Assembly: GCA_032358165.1 (NCBI GenBank)
Contig: JAALGY010000035.1
Span: 124,001-188,000, forward strand
Origin: Diplosphaera chodatii
Lineage: Eukaryota > Chlorophyta > Trebouxiophyceae > Prasiolales > Stichococcaceae
Length of the DNA: 64,000 nucleotides
Reading direction: 5' to 3'
Shown here piece after piece: positions 23,453 to 35,208 of this stretch. The notes under the pieces were generated by a model that was not told the DNA's origin, did no database searches, and saw only the letters and a program-made list of their open reading frames with translations. Position 1 is the stretch's first letter, and the number at the start of each line of letters is the position of its first letter. The translations under genes were made by a program, and so were the position numbers.

Positions 23453-23869
23453 GAGAATTGAACACCTTCATCCCTGGCGCATTGTCCCTGTGCATGCAAC
23501 ATGAACACCAGTCCATGTGTCAGAGCGGCAGCCTGAGCATGGTCGTATGAGGATACGCACCTCAAGCATGCCTCATGCCTCACGTGCGGGCTGTTGTGAC
23601 AGCGTCTGGTTGTCTACATCAGCACCGGAGCATTGTCAAGTGCACGGCCATGAATTGCCACCGAGGGTATGGCATATCACTACAATGCAACAGTCAGCAC
23701 TGACCAGCTGGCACGGTATACCAGCCGCCGGAGCCCTGGCGGTTGAACCAGACCCAATGCAGGAGATATCAAAGCTTTTGTACCCAGCACCTAACCTTAG
23801 ACTGCGAGAGCCTGCAGGAGGAGAAGCAGCAGGAATGAAGATGCAGAAATACACAGCGACTGCATCTCA

Positions 23870-24613
23870 AGGTGCCGTGCCGTTTTTATGACATGCGCTG
23901 TGCCCTGTGCACGTCGCTGCACTGCACACAGTACATGACGTCGATCGGCCAGACGTTGAGTGCGCATCAGCTCGACGTGGCGGCGCAGCTGTGCCAAAAG
24001 TATGTAGCGTTTGCTGATTTACCTGACGCGCTGCTTCTGCGCACTGCCAAGCAATCGATCTGCCTCTTCACTCCAAGGCTGTTGCCCCACGGCTCATGTT
24101 ACGATAGCACTGCGTTACATTACCCAGTCTCGTGATCCAGCACACGTCAGTACAGTGTTCTTGAGTGTCATCCGCAGCAGCAGGGTTGCAGCACTATTGC
24201 TTCCAACCGTCAGAATGCCGCCAATTAAATCGATTGGGGGTAGTGCTTCCGCTTTTGAAAGCTTCTCCGACAGCAGCCTTGATATTGAGTTGCATGCAGC
24301 AACACCCATCATCGCTGCCTCAATTTATGAAACACCTCGTCAAGCACGGTAGGTGCCACCCAGCGCTTGTCTCGCGGCCTGGCAGCCCGGGCTCTTGTGG
24401 CGGCAGCTGTCAGACAGGACCAACCTGCTGCTGCTTATTTGTGGCTACCGGCCTGCGGCATGTGAACAAGCCTTAGATAGCAGCCAGCTTGACCGCACTT
24501 ACGCTCCGCTTGGTGGTGCACCATCGGAGCCACAGCATTACTTCATCGCAGGGTTTTACCCTTCAGCTGCCGTTGGCATGTCGAGGCAAACGCACACTTT
24601 GCTGCAGGAGTAA
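23870..24613 (+). CDS. Unknown protein, low-confidence model
   Basis: Plus-strand segments with coding-like composition: LSAHQLDVAAQLCQKYVAFA and DLPDALLLRTAK near 23960-24050, VLPLLKASPTAALILSCMQQ with SSLPQFMKHLVKHG near 24240-24350 (good GT donor), and a last exon from about 24365 giving LLWRQLSDRTNLLLLICGYR, then DRTYAPLGGAPSEPQHYF and a TAA at 24611-24613. The pieces look helical and may be one gene. No family was recognised and the start was not found. Confidence 0.3.
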
Positions 24614-25225
24614 ATACGACCCACGCTGTGAACACCAGATACACTAGTCTATGTGACTGCTACAGAATCAAGCGCGGTGATTGCATGTAACGTGCTGGAC
24701 ATCGAAGCCTTGGTTCACAACCAACAGTCTATCTGGCACGTCAGCAGCGTATGCAGCTGCAAGCTCAGTACTTGCCATCCCTCGCTGAGTGAGTGAGGGA
24801 GATTTGCTGCTGGTTTACAAGCTGCGCTGTGGCAAATCCGCTGCAAGCACCGTAGGGTCATCGGCAAGATGGCAGTGCCACTCAGGGGTCAAATCGTTCT
24901 CTGACCGCGTGGCACATAGGCGTCAAAGCGCTTTCTGTGCTTTGCAGGATATCTGCACCTATATTCGCAGCGCTTGCAAGCGCCGCGCCGCTGCGTACTG
25001 GTGAGTGCGCAAGCAGTGCATCTCGGGTTGGCACTGCCTTGTCCCCATGCATCTGACCGAACTACCGCTGACATGTACACCTATTTGAGTGCAGTTGACG
25101 ACCAGCAGCTGATAAGGTAGGTGACATCCTCTTGGGATGGCGGACAACCTAGGGTGATGCCCTGCCGCATTTCATGGTGTTGCAACATACAGCCCAATCA
25201 CGTAGAGCTGCTCACCTGCTTTCAG
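24614..25225. other. 5' part of ZSWIM7 gene, exons not resolved
   Basis: Probably holds the promoter and N-terminal exons of the ZSWIM7-like gene. Candidate small exons end at donors near 25002 and 25119, but their frames could not be fixed. Confidence 0.35.
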
Positions 25226-25775
25226 CCGATCTGCAGCCTGCGCCTGCTGTTTGGCAAGACGCTGGACAAGGCCCTCAAGATCATCGACAGTCCCGGACCT
25301 GAGGGTCCGCCAGTGCTGTGCTTCACTGCGCGAAGCAGCCGGCGGAGGCTATTCGTGGTGAATCGCATAGTATAACCATGCACATGCCCTGCCTGCAGGC
25401 CGAGCGCATTCATGCAGTGGAGCCTGATTTCTGACCCCATTTGACAGTTCAAACCGCATGCAGGTGCGTGGCAAGAGCAAGGACGACCAGTACATTGTGT
25501 TCCCAGAGCATTACTGCTCTTGCAAGGCGTTCCAGTTTGACGTGGTCGGCAGGAGCGACGCACCCTTCGTGAGCGTGCATCTGTCCAGTGAAAGATTGTG
25601 ACATTCTTGAGCTGCTTCTTGCCGAGTCCATTTGCCGCTGCTGCGCCGACGGTGACATGTCTGGTGGGTGCAGTGCAAGCACCAGCTGGCAGCACGCATC
25701 GCCGATGCACTCGGCAGGTGCAGCAGCCAGGACATAGACGACTACAAGCTCACCAACATGCTGATGGCTGCCTAG
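25226..25775 (+). CDS. SWIM zinc-finger protein, ZSWIM7/SWS1 homologue (N-terminus not resolved)
   Basis: SWS1/ZSWIM7 proteins act with Rad51 paralogues in homologous recombination. Exons 25226-25357, 25464-25568 and 25674-25775 (TAG) join in phase. They encode SLRLLFGKTLDKALKIIDSP, then VRGKSKDDQYIVFPEHYCSC and KAFQFDVVGRSDAPF, joined to CKHQLAARIADALGRC. The CxC...CxH SWIM motif is complete (YCSCKAFQF plus FCKHQLA) and its context (leading LLFG, trailing LAARIADALG) matches ZSWIM7 rather than MULE-type or MEKK-type SWIM proteins. The protein ends KLTNMLMAA. N-terminal exons are missing from this model. The next gene starts about 95 bp downstream on the same strand. Confidence 0.8.
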
Positions 25776-25869
25776 CGGTGCTGGTAGACCAGCAGCGGCA
25801 AGCAACTGGCAACAGCAGGCTGTAGCAGTCAGCGGCCGTTCATCATCAGCCCCGCACAGGCGTCAAGCA

Positions 25870-27016
25870 ATGCGCTGGCTGCTCCAAGGACTGGCGGCCA
25901 GTGGTGGCGGCAATGCCATTGGTGCAGGCAAGCATGCAGCCGGCAATGTGCAGCATGCGGCAGGCAGTGCGTCAGGCATCATGACATCTGTCTCACACGC
26001 TGCCGGCTGGGTGAGTGGTGTGATTGTGATTCGGTGCTTGTACTGCTTATGCCTCCTTCTGAGTGTGGGACAGATGCAAAAGGACATGGTGCATGCAGGC
26101 ATCAGAGGCAGCATCTGACATGGCGTTAAATGTCAACTCGGAGCTTGCGGCAAATGTTGTCAGCCAAACACGTTCTGCGACCGGTAACCTGAATTCTGCG
26201 ACTGCGCTGCCTGGCGCACACTCGGTGGGTCCTTGCTTTTGCAGCCATTGCTTGCATTGCAGGCACAGAGAGATGTGTATAGCGTGTCATTGCCGTTCGA
26301 CCAGAATGTTGCCTGAGGAAACCATGCTGTGTGGACAGGGCAGCAGCGGTGCAGGGCAAGCCCTGGACCTGCACACAAGCGGCAAAGAGCATTTGAACCC
26401 TCCGCACAGCGTTTGGCATGGCCATGGCCGCATACTGCTGCTGCTGGTTGCTGTGCACCTTGCAGCCTTCCTGTACTGGTGTGTTGACCCCCTCCCATCT
26501 TGCTGAGCTCACTGGACCGTCACTGCAGTGCAAGCTCGTGCATCGTCTGCACTGAGGCCGCTTTGCCAAGGGGTCATGCTGGATGCATGTGCAGGATTTA
26601 CTTGTATGTGGTGGCGCGCAAATTTGAAGCGCGCAAGACAGAGCATGCACGCCGTGTCGTCAAGCCTTTCAAGGTGGGCTTGGTCTGCTGGATCTGCAGT
26701 ATGGCCAACACTCAGTGGCTGGAATCACCAGAGTAGACAGCAGGTTGTGATGAGACAATCTGTGCATATGAGAAGCAAAGGTCCTTGCTGTCTTTTGAGA
26801 GTTTACCTGCTGATCTAGGTTGTTTACGAGTGGGGCTTGGACACAGCAACGGCGCTGACGGCAGCGGTGTACAAGAAGCAGACGTCATCACCAGCCGCCT
26901 CGCCACGCATTGCCATGACAATGCAGTCACCAATCAAGACGCCAAGCATGGGCGGCGTGCCACGCTCCAATAGTGGCTTCAGCCTGAACAAGCTCATCAA
27001 GGGCCGTGCACTGTGA
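25870..27016 (+). CDS. Unknown protein with a candidate membrane segment
   Basis: Exon 1 starts at ATG 25870 (MRWLLQGLAASGGGNAIGAG) and is rich in Gly/Ala/His repeats (KHAAGNVQHAAGSASG). It joins in phase 0 to ASEAASDMALNVNSELAANV after the acceptor at about 26097. A middle exon near 26400-26480 encodes a hydrophobic stretch (RILLLLVAVHLAAFLYW). Later exons give YVVARKFEARKTEHARRVVK and, from about 26820, VVYEWGLDTATALTAAVYKK, then a Ser/Pro-rich tail with MQSPIKTPSMGGVPRSNSGF, ending LIKGRAL with TGA at 27014-27016. The tail has SP/TP sites typical of regulated regions. No family was recognised, and some internal junctions are unproven. Confidence 0.4.
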
Positions 27017-27254
27017 GCTTGTGCTTCATCTCAACAGAGGCCGTTGGTGCAGTGTCTGGCTGCTTGTGTGTTTCAGCAGAGATCCAGCAGCAGCACAGGC
27101 ATAATAGCAGCGAACCTGCTGATCATGCTTGCTGTTGTGATTGCTGGCATGGGTCTCGGTTGCACAGAGGTCATGATGAACTGATTGGGCTGAAGCTATT
27201 AGATGGCTGAAACCGAACCAATTTTCCAAACGCTTTTGCGTTGCTGTTCGGCTG

Positions 27255-27298
27255 TTTGATGCATTTTGACGCATCATTTGATGCATTTTGACGCATCA
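27255..27298. repeat. Perfect tandem 22-bp repeat with hairpin arms
   Basis: Two exact adjacent copies of a 22-bp unit at 27255-27276 and 27277-27298. Each unit contains an inverted repeat: TGATGC, then an 8-nt spacer ATTTTGAC, then GCATCA. It lies between the 3' end of an unknown gene (+) and the 3' end of the methyltransferase (-). It may be a protein-binding site, a 3'-end hairpin pair or a small mobile-element remnant. Confidence 0.85.
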
Positions 27299-27416
27299 AA
27301 GTACACAAGTTGGCTGAGCAGAATAAATTTTGGACCAGAAGACTTTGTGACCAAGACACATACGGTATGATGCAGCGGTACTGCATAGATTAGTCTCACG
27401 CCTGCGGCACCACCGT

Positions 27417-29372
27417 CTACTGTGACTTCTTCACCGCCTTCATCATGCCATACTCCATTAGGCCGGAATCGAAGGCGCGGTGCATGCGCTCCAGGGTCAC
27501 AATTTCCCGCACGACCTTGTACCATATGAGCGGGTTGAACTTCAGGATCACGGGCCACGGGTTGTACACGCCCACCCACACGGAGTGCCGCCACGACGGC
27601 AGCGTCGGCGCCGTCCAGTCCGCCGTCTCCACCTGCTGAAGCTGCCCGGTACCCTGTGGCGCAAAACAGCCCTGATCACGCCCTTTCCTCAAGCCAAACG
27701 TGCCGCAACAAGCTTCACATCGGGGCACAGTCGCAATTCTGGCGACGAATGAGGGCAATGAGAGCAGAATGGCATGGATGTCGGGTTTGCTTGTCGCATA
27801 ACTAGCATAGATGTGTGTGCGCACCTCCATGAGGCGGCCGTACTCCTGGTAGGAGATGAAGTGGGGGTGCGCCCACTCCTCGTACAGGAAGTCCAGCTCG
27901 GTGCGCTCCTTGTCGCTGAAGGGCGTGGCCGGCGTCTCCTCCCGCTGGCACCAGGTCGCGATGATCATCGTGCCGCCTTGCAGCCAGCGGAAGACAGCTT
28001 CTCTAGGCTGGCCCATGTACAGCAAAGTGGACCATGTTATACGCAATCTTATGCAGGCATGTCGAGCGAGTATGTGCAAGACAGGCACCTGGCTTCAGGA
28101 CGCGGGCCATCTCCTCCACGTATCGCTTCTTGTCCGGCATGTGCTCCCCGGACTCGCACGCCCAGACCAGGTCGAAGCTGTTGTCCGGCCAGTCCATCTT
28201 CAACGCGTCCATCACCTTGAGCAGGTGTGGCAGATTGTCAGTGGGTGAGGCACAACATCTTCAAGGATGCCCGCGCAGCATGCGCGCAGCTCCGGCAGGT
28301 CACCTGGAAGTGCACGTTGCTGACGCCCTGCTCCCTGGCCAGCTCCGTGCCCCGCCGCACCTGCTCCTTCGACAGCGTGATGCCTGCGCGACATTGGACG
28401 GCAACTGATGGCGACCTCGTGTTGGTCAGTCGACTCAGGCTGATGCAACCACCAGAGTGGCACCTACGTACGCACGATCGATCACTCACCTTGGACATCG
28501 GCGCTGGTGAAATGCTTGGCCAGGTGGCGCGATGTGCCGCCAAACCCGCAGCCAACATCCAGGATCCGAGCTGGCGCTGTGGCACTGCCCATGCCCCATG
28601 CCAGCATCTCGTCCACGAAATCAAATTTTGCAGCTTTGAAGTCCTTCTTCTTATACCCGGCAGCCCGTTCCTGCAATTGGCAGCAACATGTTCACCACTG
28701 GGCTCACTCCCACAGCTGGGAGGGCTGTGGAGTAAGAACAATGACATCATGACCCTCTGACTGTCACACACCTGCTCGTTGTAATACCCCAAGTGGATAT
28801 GCTCGCCCCAGTACGCCTCCAGGATACCCTCATTGGTCCACGCATCATACTCATTGCCTACGCTACTCCCGTCTGAATATGCCCTTCATGCACAGGCTGC
28901 AGGGTGAGGAGGGCTGAACAAGATGCTTGCTCATGCCCACTTCGTGAATGCTGTCACAGCGCAAGGCGATCTGGTGTCCCTACCTGGAGCCTTTGCTGAA
29001 GAGGGCTCTGAGGCCTAGGCCTGTGACGCCTGCTAGTGCAAGCGCAGCAGCGGCACCCTTCGGCGTCCCTAGAAACGCTGGTACCTGCTGCTGTGCTGGG
29101 CTGGGCGCCGCGCTGACCTCTACAAGCTGCTGTGGTCGCTGATACGACGGTGCGTGTGCACCCTCGCTGCTGAGGACATCCTCTGCAGCGGCATCATGAC
29201 GGTGAATGTCGCTATGCCATGCTGCATGACAGCTGCTGTGTCTATAAGCACGAAGGCCTGCACGGCGGTGCTGTCGTGTAAGGCAATCAGTGAAGGGTCG
29301 TCTGCTTCCAACCAATACATCACTGCAGGTGCAGTGCGTCTGGCTCATTGACTGCATCATGGACTGCTGCAC
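27417..29372 (-). CDS. SAM methyltransferase of the gamma-tocopherol/MPBQ methyltransferase type
   Basis: Predicted plastid enzyme methylating a tocopherol-type prenylquinol. The exon from 29372 encodes a long Ser/Arg/Ala N-terminus that looks like a transit peptide and ends ALAGVTGLGLRALFSKGS. Exon 28772-28862 gives EYDAWTNEGILEAYWGEHIH and LGYYNEQ, the hallmark of this family; the next, from 28670, has the SAM loop ILDVGCGFGGTSRHLAKHF. Then come GITLSKEQVRRGTELA, DNSFDLVWACESGEHMPDK, YVEEMARVLKPGGTMIIATW, FLYEEWAHPHFISYQEYGR and a C-terminal exon with WRHSVWVGVYNPWPVILKF, ending KAVKKSQ at 27417. Motifs I, post-I and III of class I methyltransferases are in order. VTE4 (gamma-tocopherol) is the likely role, but related MPBQ or other plastid methyltransferases cannot be excluded. 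Divergent from the LYR-motif gene. Confidence 0.85.
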
Positions 29373-29653
29373 ACAGAGATCTGTGAGGTTTGGCGGATGC
29401 GGCTCCGAGACGTCTTACAAGCACATTCTAGGCCTCAACACACTATGATACCAGCGCGATGGCGAAATGTGCACACTGCTGCAAATGCATGAATGGTATG
29501 CACACCTTGGAAGGACGCTTGGTGCAAGGATGACTGCAGGCAGTTTGCCATTTACATAAATGCGCACCTGATTCTTGGAGTGTCTCATCTCATTTTAGTT
29601 GTCGGTGAGCAGCAGGGATACGCACCGCACTGTCTGCCACACCTCGCAAGCCC
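29373..29653. promoter_or_regulatory. Divergent promoter region, methyltransferase / LYR gene
   Basis: Only 281 bp separate the two inferred start codons, so this interval should act as a bidirectional promoter. No named element was recognised. Confidence 0.4.
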
Positions 29654-30040
29654 ATGTCAACATCGTTGCGCGGCTTTGTCTTGCGCGGTGAGGCACTCAA
29701 ACTGTACAGAAGCTTCCTCAGGGTGGCGCAGCAGGCGCCAGTGGATGCTCGAGGTAACGCGTCGTGCACGGTCCGTGCATGGGTCGTCGACAACAGCACA
29801 AGCGAGCATGCATGTGCAGGCCGTCATGTTGGCGGCTAGCCACAGCCGTTGCATGCTATGTGTGACAGTCTTGACAATATTCTTTCTTCGTGTGGTTCTA
29901 CAGGGGAGGTGAAGCAGCAGATCAGGTCGGGCTTTGAGGTGCATCGCGGCGAGACAGAGGAGTACGCGTGCAAGTTCCTGCTGTCAGACGGCCGCGCACA
30001 GCTCAAGCAGCTGCGGGAGACACTCATGTTGCAGGAGTAG
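29654..30040 (+). CDS. LYR-motif protein, LYRM2-like
   Basis: Small mitochondrial LYR-family protein; LYRM2 in other eukaryotes supports complex I. Two exons, 29654-29753 and 29904-30040, join in phase 1 to give 78 residues. The Leu-Tyr-Arg motif lies in ALKLYRSFLRVAQQAP, followed by the family's helical pattern with an Arg-Gly-Phe-like turn (IRSGFEVHRGETEEYACKFL) and LKQLRETLMLQE at the C-terminus, which matches LYRM2 more than SDHAF or ISD11. Length fits the family (about 80-90 residues). The TAG at 30038-30040 lies only 28 bp before the start of the RlmN gene on the same strand, which suggests a shared transcript. Confidence 0.85.
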
Positions 30041-30068
30041 AGCAGCTCCGCAGCACAGACAGCAAGCC

Positions 30069-32345
30069 ATGGCCCGGAAGCGGCGACTGACGCCGCAGTC
30101 CGTCTGGGATGAGCCTGCACTGCGTGCCGCCTTTGCTGCAGCAGAGATCAAGGACAGTCACGTACAGAGGGTGTACAAGTGAGCGCAGGTCCCTGCCGCT
30201 TTGCAGCAGCATTCATTCAGCCGACCAGTGCAGGTTGTGACCGCAAACTGGCATATGCTCTGCAGGCACCTCATGCGCTTTCCAGGGGCCGCTTGGGACA
30301 GCATTCCAGACCTGCCTAAGAACGCCATCAGCCTGCTGTCAGAGGCCTTCACGCATTCCACCTCCAAGGTATGGTGCTGCAGCTATTCTGCCAGAGTAGT
30401 CCCACAAGGTTCGATCATGAGGCGGCAGGTCGATACTGGTCATGTGCCACTGGTGCAGGTGGTGCAGGCGCAGCACTCTGCGGATGGCGAGACCACAAAG
30501 TTGCTGCTGCAGCTGCAGGATGGGCTCACGGTCGAGTCGGTCATCATGCACTACGACACGACAGGTGCAAGTACCTGCTGCAAGTGTCTATCAAAAGGCA
30601 CTGTCACTGTGGGCATTCAAGTGTGCTGCAACATGCAGTCTTGCTGTGCTTGCCGGCTCGACACCCGCCGAAGCAGATAGGCATGTATATGCTGCAGGTG
30701 TCACAGACATGGGCCGAGGCGACTCTGACGCAGACAGCTGTGTGACCACTGGCGGCAGCCGTGCGACGTTGTGCGTGTCCTCGGAGGTCGGCTGCCAGAT
30801 GGGCTGCACATTCTGCGCAACAGGGACCATGGGTCTCAAGGTGAGCCTGGCAGTCTCCACAAGCAAAATATGGTTCAGACGATTGCGCCAGCTTCCAACA
30901 GACTGGTCTATGATCGGAAGGTATGCTGGACGCAGGGTGATCTTACATCCGGAGAGATCATAGAGCAGCTGGTGCACGCGCGTGCCCTGACGCCTATCCG
31001 CAATGTTGTGTTCATGGGCATGGGGGTGCGCAGGCTCACTCTGCCGTGTGATGCAGGTGTCATACCTATGTGACTGCCAACGAGCCACCTAGCCTGTCTG
31101 CTGATACCTTATTGATACCCGGGGAGCTCACCATCTCTACATCAAGCGATGACCGATTTTGGCAGGAGCCCCTGAACAACTACAACGAAGTGCGACCGGC
31201 GGTCCAGATGATGACCGACACGCGCTTTTTCGGCATGCGGCGCTCAGCTGTCACAGTCTCAACAGTTGGCGTCATCCCCCGCATCCTGCAGATGGCAGAC
31301 GACCTGCCTGGCGTCAGCCTTGCGCTGTCGCTGCACGCGCCTAACCAGGTGTCATGGTGCACCTCGGAGCTGGCTTTACTTGGTTCGACTCACGAACTGT
31401 CGAAAAGTTGGTCAGCTTTGGTCAACCCTTCTGAACGTGTACCTTCTGCGAGAGTCCAAACCTGTCATCGACGTGCAGGAGCTGAGAAAAAGCATTGTGC
31501 CGTCTGCGGCAGCATACAAGCTGGACAAGCTCATGGCAGCCATCGAGACCTACCAGCAACGCACACGGCAGCGGGTGGGCAGCAGGACAATGGCGCACTA
31601 GACAGAATGCACGTTCTTCCGACTGCACGTGATGGAGGCGTCTGCACATACGCCTGTCGATGCCCAGTCGAGCTGAGATATCTGTATCTAAAGCGCAGGT
31701 GTTCATGGAGTATGTCATGCTGCGCGATGTCAACGACAGCCCTGAGCAGGCGCACGAGCTGGGCAAGCTGCTGCGGGGGCGCAACGTGGTGCAAAACCTG
31801 ATCCCGTGGAACCCGGTGTATAGGTGATGGCTTGTTTCTGAAGCTGCTTGCTGCCTGCCTTGCCTGTAGTTCAAAGCTTTACTGCTGCTGTTGCATTGAG
31901 CGTGACAGCTTACTGAGCTCATGTTTCTGGTGCAGCCCGAGCATCAAGTTTGAGGCACCAGCCCCGGAGCGCATCAACGAGTTCCACCGCATCTTGCGTC
32001 AGGAGTATGGCATCCCATGCACCGTGCGCCAAGAGAAGGTGCTGTGCTTAGATTATCAATTGTGTGATTGAGGCCATCTGACGCTTGTTGTGATGTGTGG
32101 TGTGCACTGTGTCTCAGCACCTGTTGGAGTGTGATGCAGGGGATTGTGTCAGGAAATGGATGCATATCCCTGCTATCTCGTGAAACGATGAGCTGTGTAT
32201 TGTGCAGGGTCAGGACATCAGCGGCGCATGTGGGCAGCTTGTGGTCGAGACCTCGCAGACCAGCAATAATGGTAGCACGGCGCACAGCCCACTAGCAGAC
32301 ATAGAAGAGGTTGGCCGGCGGCGTGTTGATGTGGTGGCTGCCTGA
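30069..32345 (+). CDS. RlmN-type radical SAM 23S rRNA/tRNA adenine-C2 methyltransferase
   Basis: Expected to methylate C2 of an adenosine in organellar 23S rRNA (and tRNA). Ten exons (30069-30178, 30266-30368, 30459-30564, 30734-30840, 30936-31025, 31166-31348, 31479-31574, 31699-31823, 31936-32038, 32208-32345) sum to 386 residues, almost the length of the bacterial enzyme. Key parts: CVSSEVGCQMGCTFCATG with the CxxxCxxC cluster motif, VVFMGMGEPLNNYNEV for SAM binding, VTVSTVGVIPRILQMADD, LALSLHAPNQ, ELRKSIVPSA, EYVMLRDVNDSPEQAHELGK, NLIPWNPV, and the catalytic C-terminal Cys in SGACGQLVVE. The N-terminus MARKRRLTPQSVWDEPALRA lacks an obvious targeting peptide, so import by a cryptic signal or an upstream start is possible. 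The family is bacterial/organellar in origin; here it is fully spliced. Confidence 0.93.
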
Positions 32346-32840
32346 AGCCACAACTTGTATGGGTTTGACCAAACACCGCGTCACAGAGGCGGCCATACGT
32401 AAGCTGTGGTCCCTGGTTCAAGGAACGATTGTGTAGCACTGTTATACAGGCAGGTTGAACTGGAATGCTTCGTTAGTGGGTCACCTGACTAGCTGGCACG
32501 GGTATCGGTAGTTGTTTAGCCAGCAGAGCTGCTGCAGTGTCCAGATTGACCACGATCCAGAGTGTGCATGTGTTGAAGGATGCTGTGCAAGTGTTCACAC
32601 GACAAGGACCTTGGGCTGCGGAGCACCCCTGATGGATGGCTCAGCTATGCTATTAGAGCACGGTGTGCCATTCATAAGGTGCTGCTTTTTAGATGTATGT
32701 ATCCACTACATGCCTAAGTAGCATACTGCCATATGTAGTAGTGCAAGAGCATCTGTACCGCGCATTGGCGAACGTTCAGACTGGAGCAGCAAGGGATTCA
32801 TGTGACCACTGCCAGCTCGTCTGCAGGCCGCAGCAGCTCA
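32346..32840. other. Intergenic between convergent genes
   Basis: 3' flanks of the RlmN gene (+) and the F-box/LRR gene (-). No coding or RNA feature is supported. Confidence 0.5.
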
Positions 32841-35208
32841 CTATGCAGCTCTGAACACACTTACAATCGTCGGTGGCCGCGGCGGCTGCGCAGCGGCCGC
32901 CCGCCGCCGCAGCAGATTGGTCAGCGTCATGGCGGTCATTTTCTGTCTGCCCGTCACCGTGCAGCCGGGCGCAGGTCTCATGCCCAGCACTTGCAAATGG
33001 TGCAAGTTGGTGCTGACTGTTACTATATTGCCGGTAGTCCAGTGGGTTATGCGAGCATCCGGCGGTCTGCCCAAAGCATTGCCACTGAGGTCCAGCAGCC
33101 GCAGCTTATCCACAGCGCCAGCTGGCAGCTCATCTGCCAGCGTGGTGACGCTATTGTTGCGCAGGCTCAATAAAGTCAGTCGTGACAGGATTGCCGCTGT
33201 GGGTGACTCTTGCAGGCCGCATGTGTCAATAGCCTACAACATGACAAAAGGCAAATGTGACGAATGATGAGGTAAGACTATCAGTGTCCAGCTCAGCACA
33301 CCACGCACAGACTCACCTGCCTCTGATCTGCTGCAGTTGCACCTGGACAAACGGGTTGGCTCTGAAGAGCACATAATCGTCACTCACCAGTGCTTGCAGG
33401 CGCTGCAGGGGTTGCAGCGCAGCAGCCACGTCTGCTGGCCAAGAGCCCAACTGCTTGAAGCCCTTCACATAAAGCTGCCTCAAGCACACCAACGAAGATA
33501 TGCTTCCGAGCAACTCGCGATGGTGACATCGGTCAGCCAATTCTGCTGGCGCCTCCAGTCGGAGAGACTTCAGCCTGTGACACATGGACAATCTCATTGA
33601 CATATGCATGCTGTAGGCCTGACAGCTTGACAATCATGCTCAATACGGGCTGCTCAGGACGATGCGATTGCTCACCCTGGTGGCAAGGATTGCATTCCCC
33701 AAGCTTGCCATGTAAGGTGCAACTGCTGCAGGCCAGCTAGACCACCAAAGTGCCTTGGCAGGCGTGGCACCATAGCTTCTGCACCGCGATAGGACACCCC
33801 TCCTGCATAGGCAAACTCGTCGGGGTCCTCCGTCAGCCGCAGCCGCCACAGGCTGGAGGGCAGTGCACCGGCTAGAACGCTCATCTCCAAGCTCTCCGGG
33901 TCCCTTAAGACCAGTGACGTCAGCCGGGTTGCTGCAGACAGCTGTGCAGGCAGCTCCCTGCAAACTCAATCAGGAGTGGCCATCATCTTGCCAGCATGTG
34001 AGGTCAGAAAACACAGATTCCACTCTGCTGGCAAAACCACTATGCATGCAGGTTATCAGCACTGCAATTAGTGCCCGGTGTTTGCCTGGCAACTGGGAAC
34101 AAAAAGTACTGTAGGAAATGCAAGCGCACCAAATAAAAATGCGCACGAGCTTCAGATCTTCCAGCAGTGGGCAGCAGCATAGGGCTTCAAACAGAGAATC
34201 TGCCGCCATTAAGTTACCCTCAGGCTGCTGGTCCTCCGCACAGCCTGCCACATACTTCAGAGCTGCCACCTTCAGCAAAGAAGCAAGTGGGCAAGCGTGT
34301 CAACATTGCCACGCCTATGGCAAACGCACAGTTTCTGACATCAATGATAATATCAGTTGCACCTGCAACAGCCAGTGGACGTTAGTGATGCAACATGGGC
34401 ATATACATGTTGCTTGGCAGAGAACATTCACCTTGAGCTGCTGCAGGCTGCGATGGTTCCCGTGAGCGGAATGAAGTTGCGCTCCTCAGGGATGGCCACA
34501 GTGAGGCGCTCGAGGGCTGAGGCCAACGAGATCATGCAGGTGAGCTTGCGCGGCAGGCGCGAGTAGCTACAATCAGGGCTGCCGACATAAGATGTGAACA
34601 CGCTCAGCTGCTGCAGCTGGCTGCCAGTGGCGAATAGTATGGCACATATGTCATCAAGCAATCGATCATGGATTCCCTCGTGAACATCCCCCTGCAAGAC
34701 AGGGGTATATGTCAAGGCCCACAGCGGTGCCTGCCAATGGTCTGCCAGTCTGAGGCCACTCGGTGCAAGGCATAGCCGAAGGACAAGTTCTGGGCATTTA
34801 GCACATCACGCACATCTTCATGCCCATCTGAACCGTCAGCCAGCCAGATAGGCGGCGCCTCCGCAACCAGGATGTGCATGGCCCTAATGTGGCAGGCATG
34901 AGCCTGACACCAGCGCACCAAGGCTCCATAGCCCCTTGGGGCCTTAAATCCGAGCTGCGCCTCCTCGATGCTGAGGCTTCGCCACACTGCTGCTGCATGA
35001 GTGGTACATGAAACTGCTCGCCACCGGCGACACACAGATGCCAGGCGCGCCCTGCGTCGCATGCATGCATTCAGATTATACTGACTGCAGGCGTCATTGG
35101 TGAAACTTCCTTCTCAAAGCTCCATATTGTACATGCAGCTGCTCACCTGTCGCGCCAGGGTAATTCCTGAAAGATTTTTGACAGCAGATCGTCACCAAGG
35201 TGGTTCAT
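32841..35208 (-). CDS. F-box/leucine-rich-repeat protein
   Basis: Predicted substrate receptor of an SCF ubiquitin ligase. Exon 1 (35147-35208) starts MNHLGDDLLSKIFQELPWRD and joins in phase 2 to the exon from 35051 giving RARLASVCRRWRAVSCTTHA, a complete F-box. Later exons encode leucine-rich stretches: LQQLSVFTSYVGSPDCSY, FEALCCCPLLEDLKLVRIFI, LRLTEDPDEFAYAGG, GLAGLQQLHLTWQAW, LVCLRQLYVKGFKQLG and LRLLDLSGNAL, with a final exon ending RPPTIVSVFRAA at 32841. The order F-box then LRRs is typical of FBXL proteins. The target is unknown. Exact borders of some LRR exons were not all verified. Confidence 0.8.
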
